Shown here one piece after another: positions 55,270-64,000 of a stretch of 64,000 bases of DNA. Source of the DNA: Undaria pinnatifida (lineage: Eukaryota; Sar; Phaeophyceae; Laminariales; Alariaceae). A model generated the notes under the pieces. The model saw only the letters and a program-made list of their open reading frames with translations, was not told where the DNA came from and searched no databases. Location of the stretch: contig JABAKD010000028.1 of the NCBI GenBank assembly GCA_012845835.1, forward strand, positions 3,126,242-3,190,241, read 5' to 3'. How positions within the stretch are numbered: the stretch's first letter is position 1; the number at the start of each line of letters is the position of its first letter. The translations under genes and the position numbers were made by a program.

Positions 55270-55710
55270 GTTTGGTACACATTGTGCGTCGACCATTTTC
55301 TCGAATTAGTGGTACGCTCTACTTGGCCGAGTGGACTAACGCGATGAGGCGGCCGTGGAGAACAGCAGCAGGAGGAGGGTGGCACACGGAGACCCACGAC
55401 CGGGACGCACACCATCATGAGAGCAGCATTAATTATTTTCTGGTTTTTTAACGAGACAGGGTGGTACATGTTACTGATGTACGCCACTGTTTTTGTTGTG
55501 ATTGTAGAGTTTTGTACCCCTTCATGGGGAGCGACCCCTTGCAATTTTCCAGGACGTCGTAGCAACCTGTCAGATTGTTCGGAAAGACGTGGCGATCGTT
55601 GAAATTCGTATATAAGAAGATGGTTCTTGGTACGATTGATCTTTTTTCACTGCATGCCCACGGGTCGTCATTCTGGCAGTACTCCAGACAGAAGGCGTGT
55701 TCGTACATAG
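55270..55710 (+). repeat. tRNA(Leu/Ser)-like repeat family 3, copy A
   Basis: Contains ttggccgagtggactaac (D-arm/A-box of Leu or Ser tRNA type) at 55323-55340, and ends with tgcatgcccacgggtcgtca. Matches 41690-42090 in the opposite orientation. Confidence 0.5.
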
Positions 55711-55839
55711 TTTACAGTTACATATATATAGCAGTCTTTGATGTCAATCCTACAGTCCTCCTGTATGTCAATCCTACAGTCCTCCTGCTCGTGACAACTG
55801 TCACGATAATGCCCATTCCATTCTAGATTAATGCAAACT

Positions 55840-56620
55840 CAAAAGGAAAATCCTCAAATTCAAATGAAGTACAAGGGCATCCCATTCAACTGTTATTTCA
55901 TGATAAAAAAAATCAGTCGAGGTATAACCCCTCCACTCCGGAATCAAACCACATTCTGTCCAACCAGTCCCGCCCTGGTTTAGTCCATGCTAAGTTCTCA
56001 ACACGCGTTGGTAGTACAGGACAATTTCATTAGGACATGTGCTTCTTCAACTATGGAAGCCAGCCCTCATCATACCTACCTGATCTACCTCTGTTCAACG
56101 CAAAGATATCCTTTCTCATATTGAACCATTCGCATCAAGCATCCTACCAGCTCGCGAACAGGTCAAAGTCGCCCTCGGGTTCAGAATCTTGTCGAACTCG
56201 TCGAATTTGAGACCTTTCTCGAGCGGGTTTCTCCTGCCCTTATTACTAGTCAGTAGGGTGGGTTAGGAAAATGCGTCGCTAGCATCCTGCAGGTTCAACC
56301 ATCAAATACCCTCAAACATACCCAAATGTCATACTTCCCGCTCATAATGTACGCAATATCGTCGATTACCAGGCATTCAACGCTGAAATAAAGGTGAAAA
56401 AGCTCAAACATCAAAAAGCTCAAACATCATTATCTCATGCTCCCAAAAACAACCTATATCACATCTCTAGGTAGAATACTCAAATCCTCAAATCCACATT
56501 CGAAATTCAATAGTGAAATCTCGAATCCACGTTCGAAATTCAATAGTGAAATCGAAACAAAGAAATCTCAAATTTCATTGTCAAACGCTCCCAAACACAA
56601 TCAATATTTCGTCCCCTAGT
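55840..56620. repeat. AT-rich decayed repeat
   Basis: Short direct repeats (ttcgaaattcaatagtgaaa twice at 56495-56550; aagctcaaacatca twice at 56400-56425). Related text recurs at 57500-57710 (atcaaatgctccccaaagca, caaaagttcccaaaagcaac), so the (TTCCC)n/AAC block at 56.8-57.49 kb may have inserted into it. Confidence 0.45.
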
Positions 56621-56882
56621 CGTATACATGAAGAGACTTAAGTCTGGGTCTGGCCATCATTGGCTTGAAATTTGTGGGCCTCCCAATGGCGGTCACAAGT
56701 TAGCGTAAGGCCGCCCTGACTTCGTCGCCTTGTTGAGCTCTCTCCCCAGTGCCGTTGATGCACTTGATACCCAATACCGTCTGTAGTCAATTCCCCTAGG
56801 GTCTGCTAGTAAGACGTTTTTTCTCTTTTCCTTTCCGTGCATCCTCTTCTTGTCTTCTATGGTCATGCTATTGTTGTCTTTC

Positions 56883-57125
56883 TTTTCTTTTCCTTCCCTT
56901 CCCTTCCCTTCCCTTCCCTTCCCTTCCCTTCCCTTCCCTTCCCTTCCCTTCCCTTCCCTTCCCTTCCCTTCCCTTCCCTTCCCTTCCCTTCCCTTCCCTT
57001 CCCTTCCCTTCCCTTCCCTTCCCTTCCCTTCCCTTCCCTTCCCTTCCCTTCCCTTCCCTTCCCTTCCCTTCCCTTCCCTTCCCTTCCCTTCCCTTCCCCT
57101 TCCCTTCCCTTTCCTTTCCTTTCCT
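56883..57125 (+). repeat. (TTCCC)n satellite tract
   Basis: About 42 nearly perfect pentamers. One strand is all pyrimidine, so triplex/H-DNA formation is possible. ORFs across it (Ser-Leu-Pro-Phe repeats) are artefacts. Confidence 0.95.
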
Positions 57126-57199
57126 TTATCTTCTCATCTTTTCTTTGTCTCTTTTTTCCGATTGACTTGCGTCTGACGCGCGTATGCGTAGTGACGGGT

Positions 57200-57492
57200 A
57201 CTACGTGTAATATGTGCGTGGTAGTCTTTCTTGGGTGGCAAGCGGTATAGTCGGTATTTCTAGGCGCGAGTAGTGAGACGTATGCACCAGTATGGAGCTG
57301 GCACATTGTAGGCTGACTCCCGATTTCACTTTTTATATGTTTCTGGTGGAGGCATGAATTGCAATCAGCTGTGATATATGCGTGTACCACCTTTGGTTTT
57401 TTTTTCCCCTGGGGTATTCCTCAGGTTCAGAGTGACTGGTGCCTGTCCTGTGACCACGGACTTGATTATGCGAGTTAACATAAGAACGACAT
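57200..57492 (+). repeat. AAC-tailed repeat family, copy without tail
   Basis: gacgtatgcaccagtatgga, gctgactcccgatttcactt, gtgaccacggacttgattat, gagttaacataagaacgac. Follows directly after the (TTCCC)n tract, as the 40.6-40.9 kb pair follows a similar pyrimidine tract. Confidence 0.68.
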
Positions 57493-57732
57493 CAAATCCG
57501 TGGGTATTTTTCAATGGTGAAATTCAAAACGAAAAGTTGCAAATTTCGTCATCAAATGCTCCCCAAAGCAACCTATAAAATATGTCCAAGTGATACTCTC
57601 CAAGTCCACGATAAATTCATTTTTAATACAGAAATCATGACGAAAAATTGCAAATTTCAGTATCAAAAGTTCCCAAAAGCAACCAAAAATAATCAAACTC
57701 CCCACAAATCCATCGCAAGGTTACGGTGGAAC

Positions 57733-58014
57733 TCAAAAAAGTCCCGGGCTATTGCTTTGGAGAGAGTCGGCATGCTGATACTGAGACGGCACGTGGATGA
57801 TCGATACCTGTGTTCTCCCTACCAGATCCCTGAGGAAGTGGTGCCGTGCGTCCATGTGCTTGGAGTTGGGGTTAATAATGGACTTCTGCGAAAGTTGCAC
57901 AGCACCATCATTTTCCTCGAATATCGGAATGCACGGCATGCCCACAGCAGGCAACATGAAACGCCAAACATGCCTCAGGAACAAGGCGTCCTTGATGACA
58001 TCTGCAAGCGCCAC
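57733..58014 (-). pseudogene. copia RNase H C-terminal part
   Basis: MALADVIKDALFLRHVWRF, then PIFEENDGAVQLSQ, where the usual catalytic 'DN' is EN, then SKHMDARHHFLRD. The stretch 58015-58369 between this and the RT carries the RNase H start in broken frames with stops. Confidence 0.72.
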
Positions 58015-58369
58015 GTACTGTGCCTCCGTTGTAGAGAGCGTGACGCACTTCTGTGTCCTAGAGAATCAAGACACACAAGCACCTCCGCACATCACTAGTC
58101 CCCCCGAAACTGACCTCCAAACAGCTGCCACACTTGCGTAGTCTGCGTCAGCAAATACCTGCAAGCTCAAACATCCTACTGCTGTACTCTCTGCAAAATA
58201 ATACCAAATCCGCTCGTCCGTCTCACATACCCTAGGATACCAGTGCTGCCCCCCAGTGCACGTACTTGGGAACCGAAAAATACCTAGCTACTGCTCTTAC
58301 TGCATTGGAAATATTTGGCCGAATCTGAGTTGCCAGCCACATCAGTGACCCTACCAAATCGCGAAATGG

Positions 58370-59341
58370 TCAGGGCCCTAGTGCCTCATTTTTATCAAAC
58401 TTCGCAAGTTTTGCGCTAAGGGGGAGCGGAACACTCTTACCATACTCTACCCCGTATTTGCTCGCCAACTGTTGAGCGAATGTCTGCTTGGAAATCGTCA
58501 ACACCCCCTTCTCCCAAGTCCTCTCGTAGAAGCACCCGGAATACCAACGTAGCTCTCCAAGGTTCTTGACCGGAACCATCTGGTTCAAATCTCTCCCACA
58601 CTGATCACACCTTGTCTTCTCTCCTACTGCAAATATGTCATCCACGTGCACCATTATGATCATCACCACTCTCCCGTCCTCCATCAACCGGAAAATGCAT
58701 GCATCTGCCAGACACGGCAAAAACCCCAAAGTCAACCGATATCTAGTAAGGTACGCATGCCATTGCCTCGATGCCTGCTTCAAGCCATAGAGACTCTTGT
58801 TTATCCTCACTATCTTCCCCGACAACTTCCCGCAACCCTGAGCCAAACGCATGAACACGTTTTCCTCCAGATCAGATTGTACGAAAACCTGCTCAATGTC
58901 AAAATGGCGCAGGTCGAGATCCAGTTCACAGGTCATGGCTGTCAACAGCCGAACACTCGAGACAGCAACAGTGTACGCAAACAATTCTCCGAAACCAACG
59001 TTAACTCTCTGCTCATCCCCCCGTGCTACCATTCTCGTCTTGGTTTTAGTTGGCCATCCGTACTCATCTGTCTTTCAGTCAAACACCCACATTGCGTTGA
59101 TGTAATTGTCGACTCGTTGCTACAGTGGCTCGAATGTTTCCGCCTCCGGTAGTCCATAGAATTCCCGACCTGAAGAACCCTTCCAAAGATGTGCGTGTTC
59201 TGACCGCATGGCTTCCGCATGAGTCCTCGGAAGAGTGAAGTCCCTAGCGTAACATTGCGGCAAGTTCGGAGGCTTGTTCGGCGGTCGCTGGTTGCTCAGC
59301 GTAGATTCGATGTCCTCGCGGGTGGCAAGCATCACCGCCAT
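58370..59341 (-). pseudogene. copia reverse transcriptase with two stops
   Basis: Starts with the HAEAMRSEHAHLWKGSSGRE segment common before RVT_2, then TAG at 59120-59122 and TGA at 59075-59077 (where the family has Trp), then continuous reverse transcriptase to 58370: FDIEQVFVQSDLEENVFMRL, SLYGLKQASRQWHAYL, and the catalytic box as VHVDDI instead of YVDD. The two Asp are kept. Confidence 0.82.
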
Positions 59342-59750
59342 AGCCCAAGGTATCCCCCGGACGTCCCAGCGGATGGCTCCTCTCCGCGGCCCTCACCATA
59401 TATAACCCCACTGCGGTTCTCCACGGCGGGCGTCAGCTGCCCGTTATCCTCACCATGTGACCTCCAACGCGGTCCTCCATGGCGGGCGACTCCTTGCGAC
59501 GGCAAGCATCCACCGCTCCACGCGTATTCAGCATCGACAGTATCGCCGTCTGGTCCATCATGAACAGGAGGCCAGCGTTGTGACCGAAAGCCCAGCCGTT
59601 TTTCATAGGCGACGAGGGAGGCGGCTCCTCCATCGTTGCCGAGATGTGCATCGTCGGCGTGCCTGAAAACTGGATCGTCTTCGAGCGGGTACGGCCAGAC
59701 ACCCGCTGCGGCTCCGAGTACGGCGACGCTGACGGCTGTGACGCTGCCGG

Positions 59751-60110
59751 CTATGGAGGTGAAGGCTGTGACGGTGGCGTTCGTGACTGCTGTGACGGTG
59801 GCGGCCGTGTCGGCTGTGACGGTGGCGGCCGTGACGACTGTGACGGCGGCGTGTATATTATGGTGAACTCCGGCGTCGTTGTCGGTGCTGCGGCGTCCAC
59901 TGAGCCCCTTGAACCCCCCGCGCTCGCCGGCGGCGGCAACGGCAGGACGGGCGTACGGGGGATCACCCATACTACGTCGCTTGAATAACACACGCCTCCG
60001 GTGGAGCTCTTGAGAACCTTCACGGTAGACGCGGAGCGGTTTTGGCCGTTGTTGAGGCAAAAATACTCAACCGCTTGGGCATCGGACTGGGTGCTCCGGT
60101 CCACCCACAC
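59751..60110 (-). pseudogene. copia integrase-to-RT linker
   Basis: Minus frame with STVKVLKSSTGGVCYSSDVV, typical of the integrase C-terminal 'v...tg.v....v.w' region, followed by a Pro/Ser repeat (PPPSQPTRPPPSQQ). The overlapping frame 59332-60060 is a shadow. Confidence 0.5.
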
Positions 60111-60247
60111 TATGTCTGGATGGATAAAAGGCCACCTGCAGAGATTCGGCAGTCGCCCGAAGAAAAGCTCGTGCAGTGACCGCCACCCGGTGTTGCCTTG
60201 GTCGTGGAGCGGTTAAAACAGTCGGAAGCCCACAGGACAGCCTCGAG

Positions 60248-60850
60248 TCACAGACAGTTGCCATTTGCGCCGGCGAACGGCATCTTTGCCGAGGTCGACG
60301 CCCGGGAACAGTCGTCCAATCTCGAGACGCGCCGCATGTCCATAGCGCGCCGAATCGCACTCTCGATAACCGCGTTCTGCTTCACCTGCCGTGGGGCCGT
60401 GCACTCGCGGCGAATGCCGACAGAGTCGCAGTAGTCCACGTAGCCGCGGCTGATGAATTCCCCGCCGTTATCAGTGGGAAAGAAGCTTGGCCTCACCACG
60501 CCGTTCATGTCGGCGAGAAACTTCTGGACGTACGCGGTGGTCTCAGACTTTCTCCTCATACCGTATGGCCGCATCCACCTCGAAGCGCTGTTCACAAACA
60601 TGATCAGATAAACCGACCCGCCCATAGATGCCTCGTAAGGGCCGGAAAAAACGATATGGACAGTTTCCATGGGCCTCGCCGCGCACGATGTCGTCCTCGG
60701 CGGTGTCCCACTACGAGCTCCCTTAGCATCAAAGCAGCCACCACACGGCCGCAGTACACCCGTCAGGGTGGTCCCATACTTCTGGGCCGTCTCTCTAAAG
60801 GCGTTCGTGCTGGTGGCCGGCGGGGACGTCAGCGTAATTAATATCGACCA
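60248..60850 (-). pseudogene. copia pre-integrase and integrase core, catalytic Asp replaced
   Basis: Upstream frame fragments with LTGVLRPCGGCFDAKG mark the pre-integrase zinc-like region. The core (140-codon ORF 60248-60670) has VHIVFSGPYEAS where the first catalytic Asp (hiD..GP) is expected, so D is now V. The second Asp is kept in FFPTDNGGEF and the Glu in NAVIESAIRR. It is interrupted by frameshifts upstream and by a stop at its 3' end. Confidence 0.75.
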
Positions 60851-61358
60851 CCTTCTCGGGCTTCCCTACTGTGAATGGGCGCTTTCCCGGGGCAACAACA
60901 GATGCAGGGGTACCTACGCTACCAATGAAAAGAGTATGCTTATCAATATCTTCAAGGGCTTGCGCTGCCGCGGGGTTGAGTGCGGGGGGGGGGGGGGTTC
61001 TGTGTAATCAGGCTCGTCGTGACCTCCCTTAACGTCCGTGAACACGCTCGTGTTTGGTGCCTGAATGCCGGAGGTACGAACAAGAGGCCTCACCCGTACC
61101 AGTCATTGCCCTGCTCCTGGGGAGGACTCTGCAAGCGGATGAGGTGTAAGCAGCACTGATGGTTCTGCACTTACAGCTGAAGTGGGAGGGAGGGGACACA
61201 AGTCCGCAGGCACTACACCAGTAACGGTGGGCGGGAAACTTGAGTCGGTTGGTACTCCGCCGCTCACGGCAGGCGGGACACCTAAGCTCGCGGCCATACC
61301 CCCTTCTACCGTGCCAAACCCTGACGGCCCCGCCCCATCTACATGAAATAAGGGGCAT

Positions 61359-61952
61359 CTAAAAGCAGGGGGGGGGTGAGAACACGACGGGGGGGGGGGG
61401 GTGAACACCAGAAAAAGCAGGCACAGCAGTTGGTCCGGCAGTCGGAGTCGGGTCCAAGCGAGTGGCATACAAGCATGATCCGATCTCATCACGTGGCGCC
61501 GATCGGGCCAGTAGGAGATGTAGTCCTGGCTTGGGAGGCGTAGATGGTCCGGGAAAAGGGAAGAGAGAAGAGGACGGGGCATGGCCGAGAGGATGCTGCT
61601 GTTGCTGGGGCTGCGGTGGTTGCGGTGGCTGCTGTGGGTTGCACCCATAGAACGATGGCGGTTGCTGCTGCGCCGTTGGTAAAGGTTGCTGCTGTGCGTG
61701 GCTCCCGTAGCACGCCGGCGGCTGTTGCTGCGGCGGTGGCGGTCGTTGCTGCTGTGCATAATTGCCAGAGTACGCTGGCGTCTGCGGTGGTGGCGGTGGA
61801 GGGTGCTGTGCATAGTTACAGTACAATGACTGCCGCTGAAATTGCGACTGCGTCTCCAGCAGTACTTGCTGCAACTCGTAGCCGTAGTCGCCGTAGTCTC
61901 CGCCGCCGCTGTAGTCGCCGTGGTCGTGGTATGTCAGTGCCCGTGCCGTCAT
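61359..61952 (-). pseudogene. copia Gln/Pro-rich linker
   Basis: 197-codon minus frame with imperfect repeats of the pattern YGSHAQQQPLPTAQQQPP. Low-complexity spacer between gag and the enzyme domains. The protease motif was not found. Confidence 0.55.
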
Positions 61953-62083
61953 CCACGGCGGCTATGTTAGCCTGGCCATGGGCCATATGAGTGCGCGCAT
62001 GGCGGTCGCTGGTCGGGCGCTGTGAAGGCACCTGCCGGGTGCGGCGGTGCTCGTATGGGTTGACCTGGGTCTACCCGCGACAG

Positions 62084-62128
62084 GCAGTGTTGGTGCATAT
62101 GTGCCAGCTCGTTACAGTTCTCGCACCA
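62084..62128 (-). pseudogene. gag CCHC zinc knuckle
   Basis: Minus strand reads WCENCNELAHMHQHC, a perfect CX2CX4HX4C nucleic-acid-binding knuckle. It is in a different frame from the main gag ORF, so a frameshift lies between about 62130 and 62400. Confidence 0.75.
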
Positions 62129-62400
62129 CTTGCGAGGGTCAGCTGCATGTATCGGGGGCTGATTACCAATCGGACGGGGAAGGTTGGGCAGATACGCGTC
62201 ATAGTAATAGCCACTGAGGGGTACGAAGGTAAACCTACTCCCCTACCCAAACCTGTTTGCGTACGACCTCGTGCATACCTTTCACCGCCTCCCCTGCCGG
62301 TGCGTCCCCTGCCCCCAGCGCCCCACTGCTGTGAGTACCACCGCCCGCGCCAACCACCACTTCCATCGCCGCTGACCTGGTGATAATGGTGCTGCTGTTG

Positions 62401-63312
62401 CTATTGCGGGTACTGACGCTGCTGATACTGCTGCTGTTGATGATGCTGCTGCTGTCCTCCCCTGCCCTCATTCAGTTTGCTCCTGCCGCGTCCGCCTCGG
62501 CCTCCTATTCCGCCACCCCCGTTGCCCCGACCACCCAAGTCGGCCAAAAAAAGGTCCTGTCCTTTTCCGTCTCTCATCCCCTTCTCCTTGGCCATTTCCA
62601 TCTCGCCATATGCGTTCAGCACAACATCCTCAAGAACCTTTCGACTTAACTCTTCCTTAGCAAGCAAAATACTCTTTTGCACTGAGTAATCGGAGATGAG
62701 GTTTCGTGCGAAGTTCTGGTTAACATTGTTTTCAGTGTGTATAAAACGATCGGTACCGAGCTGGCTCCTCAGGACACTGTCCCTCGCAAAGTTTGCGTTC
62801 GGTGCCTCACCATCCTTCATGCCAAAACTATACCATGCCTGGGTTATTTTAGCTTTGGCTGCTGCGGATTGCGGAGCGTGAAACTTGTTGAAAAAATTCC
62901 CCCCTTCGCTAGAGCTCTCGAGAGCTTGAATCTGCAGTAGTAAGGGTTTGTACATGATTGTATTGATCAGTATCCGCCACGCCCGATAGACCCTGTCTGC
63001 CAACTCTGCGCCGAACTCTGTTTCCAATACCACCCGATCGACATTTGGTTGCCCTGCCGTGATTGGTGTGGGCGACTCTACCGCCTCTAGGCAGCGTCGT
63101 TTCCCAAGCAAAGCATTCATTTGGTTAGTAAATATCAACACCTTCTGCTGAGGATCCTCTCCTACCTGAAATCTACCATCAAATATTGCAGGCATCCTCA
63201 TACTAGTCTGATTAAAACAACATTGCCTCTCTGTGTGGTAGGGGCTGCCGCGAAATGATGCTGTTTCTCCACCTACCTGCTTCGCCTGCATCGCATCAAA
63301 ATCTTTCGTCAA
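62401..63312 (-). pseudogene. copia gag (capsid region)
   Basis: 303 codons: helical gag-like part (residues ~30-250), then a Gly/Arg-rich stretch (about 255-285) and a Gln-rich end. It terminates at TAG 62401-62403, where the Gln-rich frame continues afterwards, so this looks like a CAG-to-TAG nonsense change. Upstream, 63320-63480 carries more gag-like sequence in another frame, implying a frameshift near 63330. Confidence 0.7.
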
Positions 63313-64000
63313 CCCCTCTACAATGCGGTCAGTGGGTAGGTCGTCGGTGCCTCGGGAATGATGTTACTCAGGTCGAGCTCTCCTCCTCTCCTCGTCGGCC
63401 TGGCCTTGGGTCGCGTTTGCTTCATGGGTGCGCTGGGCTGCGGCTAGCTGCTCCATCACTTGGCTCTCTGCATACTGCTGTACGGCTTGTGTCGATCAGT
63501 TGTTATAACGGAAAAAGAAGTGAAGTCCATCTTGCTGACCTGTTGGGCTTCCTCGCAGCACGATCGCTGGTAACGTCACGGCGCTAGCGTATTGGAGTAC
63601 ATCATACACGGGTATTCCTAGGTCATCATATGGTGGAGAATGTCAAGGTGGGAGCCGTCGATGGACTCTCAGAAGCAGTCGAAAAACCGATCTCGATTAT
63701 GGTTCTCTTCGCCGAAGAAAGGAGTTGCCAAAGGCTGCAAACTCATCATTCATCCGACATGCCAAATACAAATATTGCCACTCCCTGGATACGAATTTCA
63801 TATAACGATATTCGTAGATACTTAACAGTTACAGATATCAAAATTTGATACGAGCAAGTAATCCGTCCTACATGGTGCGCCTGGAGGAAGATATGTCGGC
63901 GTTTTGGAATTAACTTATGAAGCTGGCAAAGGGCTGCACATAAAGCCGGCAGATGATTTCCGCCGGTCGAGGAGGCGGCAGATCAATCATGAGGAATTGC
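63313..64000 (-). other. 5' region of the copia element, no intact gene
   Basis: Minus-strand gag start in broken frames to about 63500, then AT-richer sequence with no recognised LTR, primer-binding site or ORF. The 5' LTR would be expected around or beyond the window edge. Confidence 0.4.

Larger units (their letters stand above)
57733..63500 (-). mobile_element. Degenerate Ty1/copia LTR retrotransposon
   Basis: On the minus strand the domain order is gag, zinc knuckle, Q/P-rich linker, pre-integrase, integrase, reverse transcriptase (RVT_2 type), RNase H. Integrase before reverse transcriptase identifies Ty1/copia. In-frame stops at 62401-62403, 59120-59122 and 59075-59077, several frameshifts, and altered catalytic residues show it cannot encode an intact polyprotein. 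I could not find paired LTRs; the 5' end probably lies near or beyond the window edge. Confidence 0.85.

Noticed and set aside
56837-57390. ORFs with FPSLP or EGKGR repeats (up to 175 codons)
   Set aside because: Translation of the (TTCCC)n satellite; no start context or flanking coding sequence.
58646-59152. 168-codon plus ORF over the reverse transcriptase
   Set aside because: Antisense shadow of the copia RT, which has clear family motifs on the minus strand.
59332-60060. 242-codon minus ORF
   Set aside because: It overlaps the copia integrase-to-RT linker in another frame. The frame at 59751-60110 matches the family, so the long one is a shadow.

Overview
This window is nuclear DNA from a eukaryote with long, GT-AG introns and a very heavy load of decayed repeats. 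Nothing in it looks prokaryotic. It combines a plant/protist-type ionotropic glutamate receptor, a Ty1/copia element whose gag carries a zinc knuckle, several tRNA-derived SINE-like families, and introns of 0.3-4.4 kb with pyrimidine-rich 3' ends. This fits a large-intron alga or related protist; a brown-alga-like stramenopile is my best guess. That guess is inference, not proof.

Layout. 1-8.9 kb: no convincing gene. It holds interspersed repeats (a family with inverted ends and G/C tracts, tRNA-derived SINEs, a foldback element). 8.9-29.5 kb, + strand: one large split gene. Sixteen exons can be read with compatible splice phases. They encode, in order, an extracellular PBP1 (ANF-receptor) domain, ligand-binding half S1, M1, a pore loop, M3 with a variant gate motif, half S2, and M4 with a terminal stop. 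Its introns are packed with MITE-like and other repeats. Its first coding exon is not found upstream. 29.5-42.7 kb: repeats, a LINE reverse-transcriptase scrap, and an unassigned minus-strand ORF. 42.8-43.2 kb: an isolated exon encoding exactly the PBP1 segment missing from the first gene, ending in a phase that fits, but with no following exons. 43.2-57.7 kb: repeats again, including two copies of an ~830 bp tRNA-containing repeat, an inverted-end G/C-tract element of ~2.2 kb, a degenerate alternating tandem array, and long (AAC)n and (TTCCC)n tracts. 57.7-64 kb, - strand: a degenerate Ty1/copia retrotransposon (gag, integrase, reverse transcriptase, RNase H) with stops, frameshifts and altered catalytic residues.

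Functionally, the only host gene with a clear role is the glutamate-receptor-like channel. Apart from orphan fragments, everything else is mobile-element debris. Exon borders were read by eye from reading frame, family motifs and splice consensus. No alignment, transcript or database search was available.
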